The translations under genes and the position numbers were made by a program. Positions 26,473 to 34,800 of a stretch of DNA of 44,797 bases are shown here, one piece after another; positions within the stretch are counted from its first letter, which is position 1, and each line of letters begins with the position of its first letter. Source of the DNA: Myxococcales bacterium (GTDB taxonomy: Bacteria; Myxococcota_A; Polyangia; Polyangiales; JAFGIB01); contig JAPPOR010000816.1 of NCBI GenBank assembly GCA_028817905.1, forward strand, positions 1 to 44,797, written 5' to 3'. Under the pieces are notes generated by a model, which searched no databases, was not told the DNA's origin, and saw nothing but the letters and a program-made list of their open reading frames with translations.

Positions 26473-27536
26473 TGCGTTCGGAACACGGCGGTATGCAAGA
26501 CGACGCGCTTCGGGCACTGGGATGGGAGCCGGAGCAGGTGCTCGACCTGAGCGTCAATCTAAACCCCTACGGGCCTCCCCCCTCCATGCTGGCGGCCATC
26601 GACGCAGCTCGGCTCGACCGATATCCGGACCCGGAGGCGCGGCGAGCGCGTCGGGCCCTTTCGAAGTGGCTCAACACCTCACCCGAGCGCGTCGTACTCG
26701 GCGCCGGTGCGTGCGAGCTCCTGTGGACCCTGGTGCACACGCTTGGGGCAGCCGGCTCCTCACACAGGCGGGCCGTCATCTCGACACCAGCATTCGGAGA
26801 GGTGGAAGAGGCGTGCAAGGCCTTCGGCGTCCCTGTGACGCGCGTGCCGGCCAGCGCAAGCGAATCACTGTCGCCAGACCCGGAGGACCTTTCCGCCGAG
26901 GCCAGGCGAGCACCAACCGCCTTTGTCTACCTATGCCATCCGGGCACACCGACCGGAGCCCCGCTCAGCTGGGAGCGGCTCTGCAGCCTGGCGCGCGAGC
27001 TCAAACCCACCCCGCTGATCCTCGACGAGTCCTTCCTGTCACTCAGCGACCGGTGGCAGGATGCACACGCACCCTTGCCGGAACACGTCGTCCGGGTGCG
27101 TTCGCTGACCAAGGCGTTCACGCTGCCGGGCGTGCGCGTGGGATACGCTATCGCGTCGCCAGCCATCTGCGAGGCGCTGGCCAACCGCCGCCCGGCCTGG
27201 TCGGTGTCCGCAGCCGCCCAAGCCGTCGCCGAGTGCACACCCGACCAGCAAGGCTTCATGGAGCAAAGCCGGATCCGCTTGCGGCAGGACAGGCAAGCAC
27301 TGCGCGCCGCCCTCGAGAATCTGGGGCTGCGACCCCTGCACTCCGTCGCTCCCTACCTGGCGTTCCCCTGGCGAGAGGCCCGGTCGCTGTGTGAGCGCAT
27401 GCTGTCGCGGCAGGGCATAGCATTGCGCGACTGCGCATCCTTCGGGATGCCCAGCCTGGTCCGGATGGCGGTTCGCGCCGAAGGCGACCGGGCTCGCGTG
27501 CTTTCAGCCTTGCGCGCAGAGCTGAAGGGTGAATGA
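26472..27536 (+). CDS. cobD: L-threonine-O-3-phosphate decarboxylase (PLP enzyme)
   Basis: The ATG at 26472 overlaps the cbiB stop. The 354-residue product is a class I PLP aminotransferase-fold protein: LNPYGPPPSMLAAI near the N-terminus, VLGAGACELLWTL (phosphate binding), LCHPGTPTGAPLS, LILDESFLSL (PLP-binding Asp), Lys214 in RSLTKAFTLPGVRVGYA, and a C-terminal RMAVRAEGDRARVLSAL. In cobalamin operons this family is CobD, which decarboxylates threonine phosphate to aminopropanol phosphate, the co-substrate of CbiB. The histidinol-phosphate aminotransferase family is similar in sequence; context decides in favour of CobD. No further cobalamin gene follows immediately. Confidence 0.87.
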   Translation: MRSEHGGMQDDALRALGWEPEQVLDLSVNLNPYGPPPSMLAAIDAARLDRYPDPEARRARRALSKWLNTSPERVVLGAGACELLWTLVHTLGAAGSSHRRAVISTPAFGEVEEACKAFGVPVTRVPASASESLSPDPEDLSAEARRAPTAFVYLCHPGTPTGAPLSWERLCSLARELKPTPLILDESFLSLSDRWQDAHAPLPEHVVRVRSLTKAFTLPGVRVGYAIASPAICEALANRRPAWSVSAAAQAVAECTPDQQGFMEQSRIRLRQDRQALRAALENLGLRPLHSVAPYLAFPWREARSLCERMLSRQGIALRDCASFGMPSLVRMAVRAEGDRARVLSALRAELKGE

Positions 27537-27644
27537 GAGCCGGTCGCACCAAGCGGCGAAGGGCCGGCGCCCAAAGCCCCGTCTGGAGCCCGAACCACGA
27601 CGCGTGGAAAATGGACGGCTCGGGGCTGTCGCAGTACACCCCGG

Positions 27645-28622
27645 ATGGTGCCTGCCACGCGTGAGCATCCCGGCGCCTACACGATCGTGCGCATCCTCGT
27701 CTTCGCGAGCATGCTGGCGGGCTCCGGTGTGGCCACCTACTACTGGATGCACGGACAAGCGGGCCCGAAGGTGAGTTCGCGCTTCCAGCGCGTAGCCGTG
27801 CCCGGCGAGCGCTACCATTTGGTGCGACCCGAGTGGCGGCCGCGCATCTTCGCTACCTCAACGGCCCGCGTGCTGGGCCTGGGCGAGCCCAGCAGGTCGC
27901 GCCATCGCATCGCACTGTTCTTCGCGCTGGGCTTGTGCCTCACCGGTCTCGCCTATCTGTTCGTGGACCAGCGCGCCGCCCCCTTCATGCTGCTCGGCAC
28001 CTTTGTGAGCCTCGTCTACAGCGGCTCTCCACGTGCGGAAAACACGTGGTACCCCTGGGACGTGCCCGCGCTGGTCCTGAGCGCCGCCATTTTGGCCCTT
28101 GCCGTCCGACGCAGGGTCATCCCCCTGGCCATGGTGGTCGTGCTGGCGGTGCTGTTCAAGGAAACACTCGCGGTCGCAGCATTCTTCTTCCTCTTCTACG
28201 AAGGCAGAAACTGGCGCTGGCGAGCCACATGGACGGGCGGCGTCCTCGCTATCTCGGGCGCGCTCCGGCTAGGAGTCGAGTCTGTCGTCGGGGGATCGTA
28301 TCCCCACCAGGATTTCCTGCACGTGCATGGCAAACCGGACCGTCCCCTGCGCCTGCTCGACAACCTACGCTATCTGTTCGAGACGCATCCGAACCACGTC
28401 CTGTGGACCAACGTCGGCCTATGGCTCACCGTGCTCATCATCCCAACCCGTGACCCGGTTCTCAAGGGCTTCAAGTGGATCGTCGCGCTCCACTACTTAG
28501 GGGTCTTTCTCGCGGGTAGCTTCAACGAGTTCCGGGTCTTCTACGAAGTGCTGCCCGGCTCCTTGCTGCTCGCCCACCAGGTGTTTGCCGACGCCAGGGA
28601 CAGACCGCGCGAGCTCCCATGA
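27645..28622 (+). CDS. polytopic membrane protein, possibly GT-C-like
   Basis: A 325-residue protein with about eight predicted membrane helices, starting with ARTYTIV-like signal-anchor (TIVRILVFASMLAGSGVATYYW). A loop contains SPRAENTWYPWDVPAL and a helix has VLFKETLAVAAFFFLFYE, a Lys-Glu pair often seen in GT-C-like glycosyltransferases. No catalytic assignment is made. The start ATG has a weak RBS. It is 108 bp after cobD and might be on the same transcript, but the gap and different function suggest an independent unit. Confidence 0.6.
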   Translation: MVPATREHPGAYTIVRILVFASMLAGSGVATYYWMHGQAGPKVSSRFQRVAVPGERYHLVRPEWRPRIFATSTARVLGLGEPSRSRHRIALFFALGLCLTGLAYLFVDQRAAPFMLLGTFVSLVYSGSPRAENTWYPWDVPALVLSAAILALAVRRRVIPLAMVVVLAVLFKETLAVAAFFFLFYEGRNWRWRATWTGGVLAISGALRLGVESVVGGSYPHQDFLHVHGKPDRPLRLLDNLRYLFETHPNHVLWTNVGLWLTVLIIPTRDPVLKGFKWIVALHYLGVFLAGSFNEFRVFYEVLPGSLLLAHQVFADARDRPRELP

Positions 28623-28718
28623 GCATGGGATGGCTAGATTTTGTGATTTGCGTTTGCGCGCACTCGATCCCCGCGTCATAACCTCGCAAGCAATCCGACG
28701 ACAACGAAAGGGATGACC

Positions 28719-30236
28719 ATGGCACCGCGTGAAAACGCGGTATTCGAGGCTGAGGGGGGGGCAGTATCCAGCCGCGGCACCGCATCCATCGATGTGCTGG
28801 GAGCGTTTTCGGTGCTACTCGCCATCACCGCGCTGACCCACCGCACGATTCCGAACTGGACCCGGGCACCAACGGGTCACCTCAGTGTAATCATGGCTCT
28901 GGCCCTATTGTGGAAGCCGACGAGTACCCGACGCTTCGGGCTATTCGTGGTGATCATGATCGTCGAGTGGCTGCGCCAGCTTCCGTTCGTGCCCAACCAC
29001 TTCTTCTTCGAAGGGCTCGTCTACGTCTCGCTGCTACTGACACTTGCCCGGCGCGCGTGGCTGGATCGCGGTTCCGCCATCCAGCGCGACCGCTTGTTTC
29101 GCGACCTGGCGCCGTTGATCCGTGTCGAGCTCTGCGTTCTGTACTTCTTCGCGGTCTTTCACAAGCTGAACACCGACTTCTTCAATCCCGACGTCAGCTG
29201 CGCCGTGCAAATGCACCAGGACGTGGCAGGCGAGCTGTTGCTCATCCCGTCCGGTCGCTGGACCGACTTTCCGGTGATCGCAGCCACCCTGTTGTTCGAG
29301 GCCCTGATCCCAGTCCTTCTCATGCTGCGGGGGACAGTCCGATTCGGTGTGCTGGCTGGGCTCTTCTTCCACTGGCTACTCGCGGTGCATCCCCATCCGG
29401 GCATCTACAGCTTCACGGCCATGATGTTCGCTCTCTACTTTCCCTTCTTGGCGGCCGACACGCAGGGGGAGCTCGGTGCCATGTGGGAGCGCGCCCTTGG
29501 GCGGTTTCGGCGCGTGAAGCTCCTTGGGAAGGTGCACCCGGTCTTCTGGATAGTGCTCCTCATGCTTTCGTCGGTGGCGGTCATGATGCGCGTCATGCAG
29601 GCCTCCACCAGCTTCAAGGAAGGGGTCTGGGCCACCGGACAGGTCGGGTTCTACACCTGGGTGCCCGCGGGCGTGTTCGTGACACTCAGCTATCTGCTGG
29701 CCTTGCGCCGCACGTGGGCCGCAAGGCGCGCGCGTTCTCCGCTGTCCCTACAGCCCGCCTGGTTGCTCGTGCCCGTCATGCTCGCAAATGGCTTTCTCCC
29801 CTACTTTGGGCTCAAGACCCTGACCGTGTGGTCCATGTTCAGCAACCTGCGCACCGAGTACCGATCCAATCACATGCTGATGCCCCAAGTTCCGCTCACC
29901 GATCTGCAAACGGACCATGTGGAGATCATCCACTCCAACAACCACGGAACCGTCGAGGAATGCGATCCCGTGCCAACCCTCGGCCAGTGGTGTTCCTACA
30001 CTGGGCAGAAGATCCCCATGTTCGAGTTTCGACGTTGGGTTAGCACGCATCGAAACGAGGATGGTTCGCAGCTCGAGGTGGAATACGTCTACCGCGGCCA
30101 ACGCTACCAGATCGGGTCGGACGGCGATCCGGAGTTGACCCGGCGAATGCGGAAACCCCATCCACTGTGGCTGGGCAAGCTGATGTTTCTGCGGCAGGTG
30201 CAGGACGAAAACCGACCCGCACCCTGCGGATGGTGA
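28719..30236 (+). CDS. HTTM / vitamin K-dependent carboxylase-like membrane protein
   Basis: The ATG at 28719 is preferred to 28713 because AAAGGG then lies at good spacing. The 505-residue product has an N-terminal multi-helix membrane part with YFFAVFHKLNTDFFNPDVSCAVQ (Lys about 149). This resembles the YFIAGVKKLDADW segment of human gamma-glutamyl carboxylase, where the Lys acts as the active-site base. A following segment (RFGVLAGLFFHWLLA) is also HTTM-like. The C-terminal 130 residues form a soluble domain with EIIHSNNHGTVEECDPVP. The HTTM family is widespread in myxobacteria but its bacterial substrates are mostly unknown. It lies between the two B12 units and may be independent. Confidence 0.58.
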   Translation: MAPRENAVFEAEGGAVSSRGTASIDVLGAFSVLLAITALTHRTIPNWTRAPTGHLSVIMALALLWKPTSTRRFGLFVVIMIVEWLRQLPFVPNHFFFEGLVYVSLLLTLARRAWLDRGSAIQRDRLFRDLAPLIRVELCVLYFFAVFHKLNTDFFNPDVSCAVQMHQDVAGELLLIPSGRWTDFPVIAATLLFEALIPVLLMLRGTVRFGVLAGLFFHWLLAVHPHPGIYSFTAMMFALYFPFLAADTQGELGAMWERALGRFRRVKLLGKVHPVFWIVLLMLSSVAVMMRVMQASTSFKEGVWATGQVGFYTWVPAGVFVTLSYLLALRRTWAARRARSPLSLQPAWLLVPVMLANGFLPYFGLKTLTVWSMFSNLRTEYRSNHMLMPQVPLTDLQTDHVEIIHSNNHGTVEECDPVPTLGQWCSYTGQKIPMFEFRRWVSTHRNEDGSQLEVEYVYRGQRYQIGSDGDPELTRRMRKPHPLWLGKLMFLRQVQDENRPAPCGW

Positions 30237-30262
30237 AGGCAACAGCGCGGCCTCAGAACGGC

Positions 30263-30268
30263 TTGACA
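30263..30268 (+). promoter_or_regulatory. possible -35 box of the exported corrinoid operon
   Basis: TTGACA lies 95 nt upstream of the riboswitch core, paralleling the TTGACA before riboswitch 1. I found no good -10 hexamer at 16-18 nt, so this is weak. Confidence 0.3.
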
Positions 30269-30299
30269 GTCTGGGTGGCTTCTGCCACACCCGGGCGCG

Positions 30300-30505
30300 A
30301 GGTTGATGCGTTGCCATAGGCGCATCGCGATGGGCGGCGGGATGGCCGTCGCTCAAGAGGGAAGTCGGTCAGAAGCCGACGCGGACCCGCCACGGTAGGC
30401 GGCCCAAATCCTTGCCACGGGGCGTTCGCCCCAGTCACTGGTTTCGTCTGAAGCCGGGAAGGCGGCAAGGGCCATGGTCGCGAGCCCGGAGACCTGCCTC
30501 CAGTT
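30300..30505 (+). promoter_or_regulatory. cobalamin riboswitch 2
   Basis: Core GGGAAGTCGGTCAGAAGCCGACGCGGACCCGCCACGGTA (from 30359; read as the GGGAA..GGT..A..CC..GCGG.CCCGC.ACtGT consensus) and 3' box GAGCCCGGAGACCTGCC (about 30482-30498) identify a second cobalamin riboswitch. It precedes the seven-gene operon starting at 30619. There is no U-run. A hairpin with TTCTCC (30578-30583) pairing GGAGAA (30606-30611) would mask the first gene's ribosome site, so control is probably at translation. Repression by B12 is expected from the class. Boundaries are approximate. Confidence 0.87.
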
Positions 30506-30577
30506 TGAACCACAACACCTCGGGAGATGGGTGTGGGCTGCTTCGCTAGTTTCGAACACAATAGCAGGTTCTCACCG

Positions 30578-30611
30578 TTCTCCCGGCTTTGGAGCCACTG
30601 CTCCCGGAGAA
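30578..30611 (+). promoter_or_regulatory. RBS-masking hairpin before the propeller gene
   Basis: TTCTCC (30578-30583) and GGAGAA (30606-30611) can pair across 22 nt. The second arm is the ribosome site of the gene starting at 30619. It is the likely expression platform of riboswitch 2. Confidence 0.45.
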
Positions 30612-30618
30612 TGGAACC

Positions 30619-31857
30619 ATGATGCAGGCTTTCACCGTGCGTTGCTGCGCCGCCGCTTTGGTGTCGTCGCTCGCCCTATGTGCTGGGTGCGCGGACGACG
30701 CAACGCACGCCGACCCGCCAGACGCAACGAAGGCGGCCCTGAAGCGCCGCGCATATGTGGTATCCGAGCGGTCGGACGACCTGTTCGTCATCGACCTCGA
30801 CACCCTGACGAAGGTGGGTCAAATCGACATTGGGGTCGGCGGGGGCAACGCCAACCACATGGTGGCCCTGGCAGCTGACGCCCGCAAAGTGTTCATCACC
30901 GCAGCGGATCAGAACGCTGTGGTCGTGGTCGACGCCGAAAGCCTCGCGGTCACCAACGTGATCGAAGTTGGATACCATGACACGCACTGCAACGTGTGCC
31001 TGGGATGCGGTGACCGCGGGCAGGACGAGCTGTGGGTTGTGAACGAGGGGGGCAACGGCCACCCCAGTAGTGTGTCCGTCATCGACGTGGAACGCGAGAC
31101 GGTAACCGATACGATCGAGCACGAATCACTCGTGGGGCCACACTTCGTGCGGTTCTCCGAGGGGCACGCCTATATCCCGAACATCGGCGGCAACCAGATC
31201 TCAATCGTCGACATGAAGACCCATCGCGTTAGCGATGTCCTCTTGACGGGCGGTGCCGAACAAACGGGCGCGTGCAGCGCCGATCCGTGCGGCTTCGCGG
31301 ATGCGCAGATCGATCGCAACGGAACCCTGTTCGCTGCCCACATCGAAAGCGGAGATGTACTGGTCTACGACACGCTCGCCGGACAACGACTGGCTGATGT
31401 CCCCATGGGCTTTCAACCCTGGGCGGTCTTCGTGGACACCCTGAGCGACGACTTCGGCACCGCCCTGATGCCCAACTGGGGCGACGCAACGGTCTCGGTG
31501 ATGGATGGGGCTGCCTTGCGGGAAATCGCGCGTAGTCCGGAAGGCGACCAGCAGTCCTACGGCATCAACTTCAGCCCCATGGCACCCGGGCAAGCCTTCG
31601 TGCTGAACCGCATCAAGAAACAGGTGGCGGTCATCGACCGCATGACGGGCAAGCTTGTCGAACGTCTCGACGTCGGCGGAACCACCGAAACCGCCTCGAC
31701 AACCTCGGATGGGCGTCATCTATTGCTGCCGGTCTCTAGCGCCAACGAGCTCAGCATCATCGATATGCAGACCCGTGAGGAGATCGAGCGGTTCGAGAAT
31801 GTGGGCCAGTACCCATGGTCGGTCGCGACCTGGGGCGGCCAAAACTACTGTCACTAG
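30619..31857 (+). CDS. YncE-like beta-propeller lipoprotein, B12-regulated (BtuG-like architecture)
   Basis: ATG at 30619 with GGAGA upstream. The 412-residue product has a lipoprotein signal ending LALCAGC. After it come seven to eight repeated strands of the type xVxVxD (LFVIDLDT, VVVVDAES, VSVIDVER, ISIVDMKT, VLVYDTLA, VSVMDGAA, VAVIDRMT, LSIIDMQT), the mark of a 7- or 8-bladed propeller. A Cys/His-rich loop HDTHCNVCLGCGD lies near residue 120. In Bacteroidota the surface lipoprotein BtuG is a beta-propeller that binds cobalamin very tightly, and this protein shares that architecture and the riboswitch context. Direct homology to BtuG is not proved; the general YncE fold is common. It is the first gene of the operon. 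Confidence 0.75.
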   Translation: MMQAFTVRCCAAALVSSLALCAGCADDATHADPPDATKAALKRRAYVVSERSDDLFVIDLDTLTKVGQIDIGVGGGNANHMVALAADARKVFITAADQNAVVVVDAESLAVTNVIEVGYHDTHCNVCLGCGDRGQDELWVVNEGGNGHPSSVSVIDVERETVTDTIEHESLVGPHFVRFSEGHAYIPNIGGNQISIVDMKTHRVSDVLLTGGAEQTGACSADPCGFADAQIDRNGTLFAAHIESGDVLVYDTLAGQRLADVPMGFQPWAVFVDTLSDDFGTALMPNWGDATVSVMDGAALREIARSPEGDQQSYGINFSPMAPGQAFVLNRIKKQVAVIDRMTGKLVERLDVGGTTETASTTSDGRHLLLPVSSANELSIIDMQTREEIERFENVGQYPWSVATWGGQNYCH

Positions 31858-31874
31858 CATCGTCACTAGCATCT
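31851..31874 (+). repeat. 12-bp tandem duplication across the propeller stop codon
   Basis: TCACTAGCATCG is followed directly by TCACTAGCATCT (11 of 12 identical). The first copy contains the TAG stop (31855-31857) and the second runs up to the cobN-like ribosome site. It looks like a simple slippage or duplication event. Confidence 0.6.
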
Positions 31875-31887
31875 CCGGAGTGAATTC

Positions 31888-34800
31888 GTGAGCCGGACAT
31901 GGGCAACGCGCGCGTTATTCACATGGGCAGCGTCGACCCTAGGACTGCTCCTGTTGTCTGCCGCTTCCGCGCGCGCAGACACGGTCGTCGCGATCGTGTC
32001 GGAAGCGTCGGCGCCGGAGTTCGCGGCCGCCGCGCAGGCGTTTGCGGCCCGTCGAACCTCGCACCGCCTGGTGTTCCGGTCGACGTCGCAGGTCGCACGC
32101 ATGGGCGATGCTGAGCTCCAAGCCCTGCTTGCGGCCGCGGACGTACTCGTGTTGGCCGCCGTGTTCGGCGAAGAAGCGGCTCGGCTGCGGCCGCTCCTAC
32201 ACGGGATACGTGCCCGCACGATCTTGCCGCTGCACGGAGACACGGGCTTCATGCGCCACGCCCGCATCGATGGGCGAGCGGCGTTCACCGGAGCGCCGCC
32301 CGACGAGGCCGCCCGGCGCCTGCGCGAACTGGCTGGCAAACCGCCTGCGTTCGCGGCTCCGACGGGGGAGCCGTCTCCCGAGCAACTCTTGGCCCAGGCG
32401 CGCCGCTACCGCGACGGGCGCGGCGTCAGCAACATGGTCGCCCTTCTTCGCTTCGTCCTCGCACAACCCGAGGGGCGTCCATCCGTACCGCCTCCCCGGT
32501 CGGGAACGGCATTGCGCTATCTCGACGCGAACGGTCAACCCCAGCAGACGCCCTCGACAACGGGTCCCGCCGTGGTGATCGTGGACTACGACTCGGGAGA
32601 CGGGGAAGGCGACACAGGCGTGCGAAGCGCCCTGTGCCGTGCACTGTCGGGGCGGGGGCTCACCTGTCTGTCTGTGCTTTCACGGTGGGGCAAGGCCAGC
32701 ATCGAGGCACTTCGCGCGCTCCTCGCAGCGCAGCGCTCGAAGGCGCTTTCCATCCGGGCGATCGTGATGCTGCAAGACTTCGTGATCGGCGGTGGCGCTG
32801 GAGCCGAAGAGGCCGCGGGGCTCCTGCGCGGCCTGGACGTCCCGGTGCTCAAGGCGGTGCGCATGGCCGACCGCAGCACCGGCGCCTGGAGCGTGAGCGA
32901 AGACGGTCTACCGGACGACAGCGTGCACTACCGCCTTGCCATGCCCGAGCTGCAGGGGGTCTCCCAACCATTCGTGGTTGCGGCTGCCGGGCCCACGCGC
33001 GTCGAACCGACGTGCGGGCTGGAGGTATCGCCGCCGGTCGCCATCATGCCCGAGGTCCAGGCCATGGCGTCACGGATCGCACGGCTATCCGCACTGCGCA
33101 CCAAGTCGAATGCGGACAAGCGCGTCGCCATCATCTACTACAATCACCCCCCCGGCCGGCACAACATCGGCGCCGACAACCTGGACGTGCCGGAATCGCT
33201 TCTTTCGATCCTCGCGCACCTGCGCGCCGCTGGCTACGACACAGGGGAACTGCCGGCGAGTGCCGCCAGTCTGCTCGGCAAGCTGCAGGCGCGTGGCGTA
33301 AACCTACCGCAGGATGATGAAGCGTTGCAGGCCATGGCCGGGCGCGTGGCCCGCGTCGCACCTGCCGACTACGGGGGCTACTTCGCACGTCTGCCCTCGC
33401 AGGCCCAGGCAAGCGTGCGCGACGGCCCGCTGTCGGCCTTGCGCCTGGCGGCCGAGCAGGCAATCAAGACGGGCGAGCGTGAGCTGGCATCCGAACGGGT
33501 CGAGCGCGTGCTTGCGGACGTTCGCCACCTGCTAGAAGGCGTGATCCACCCGGCACGCGAGCACGCCCTGTCGACGCTCGATCGCTTGGCGGATCGGTAC
33601 GGCGCATGGCTCGACGGACAGCCAGAAGCAAACGCCAAGGTCACGCGCCTGAGTTCGCAGCTCGCTGGGTTCGGCATCGAAGGGCTTGGCGGCTGGGGAC
33701 CCCCGCCGGGCCGCATCATGACCCACGCAGGCGAACTCGTGATCCCGGGACTGTCCTTTGGCAAGGTCTTTATCGGACCGCAACCCCCTCGGGGCTGGGA
33801 GCTAAACGAGGAACTCCTGCACGCCAACCTGGCGTTTCCGCCTCCGCACCAGTACCTGGCGTTCTATGAATACCTCCGCCACGTGTGGCGCGCCGACGTC
33901 TTGATCCACGTGGGTCGCCACTCGACCTACGAGTTCCTGCCGGGCCGGCGCGCGGGGGTCGGGGTCGATGACTTCTCCCGGATCGTGCTGGGTGACCTTC
34001 CCAGTGTGTACCTCTACATCGTGGACGGCGTCGGTGAAGGCATACAGGCCAAGCGTCGCGGGCAGGCGATCATCATCGACCACCTGACACCTTCCCTGAG
34101 CACGACCCCGCTCTACGATGACCTACTGTCGCTGCGGCAACTGGTCGAGAGCTACGAGGCGGGTGCCGGCATCAAGGGGCACGCAGGAGCCCGAGCGCTG
34201 TCGGAGATTCGAGACACGATCGAGCGCCTCAACATGCGTGACGAGCTAGAGGCGAGCATGCGCCCCGAGCTGCAGGCGCGGGGCATCGGCTTTGACCAGG
34301 CGGATGGCGAGCTGCTGGTGCACGAGGTCGGTCACTATCTGACCAAGCTCCAGGAACGCTTCATGCCCCATGGTCTGCATGTATTCGGGCAGCCGTGGAG
34401 CCCGGAGGCGATCGAACGCATGGTCCGGTCGATGGCCGGGGACCGAAAGCCAGACGCCTCCTGGCGCAAGGCGCTGCTCACGTCACCGCAACGGGAAGCA
34501 CAGGCGCTGCTATCGGCCCTGGAAGGACGCTTCGTTCCACCCGGCCCGGGTAACGATCCCGTACGCACGCCCGAAGTGCTTCCCACCGGCCGCAGCTTTC
34601 ACGCCCTCGATGCGAGCGTTCTTCCCACCAAGCTGGGGTACAAGTTGGGCGCAGAACTCGCAGCCCGCGCCCGCAAGGACGCTCCGGGTACGAGCGCGGG
34701 TGCCGAGGCGGTCGTGCTGTGGGCGTCCGACACCGTGCGCGATGAGGGCGCCATGGTCGGCTTCGGAATGGACATGCTGGGGATCGCACCACGCTGGAAC

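Noticed and set aside
30990-31020. Haem c site (CxxCH) in the propeller
   Set aside because: The loop is CxxCxxC without the CxxCH pattern, so no covalent haem is predicted.
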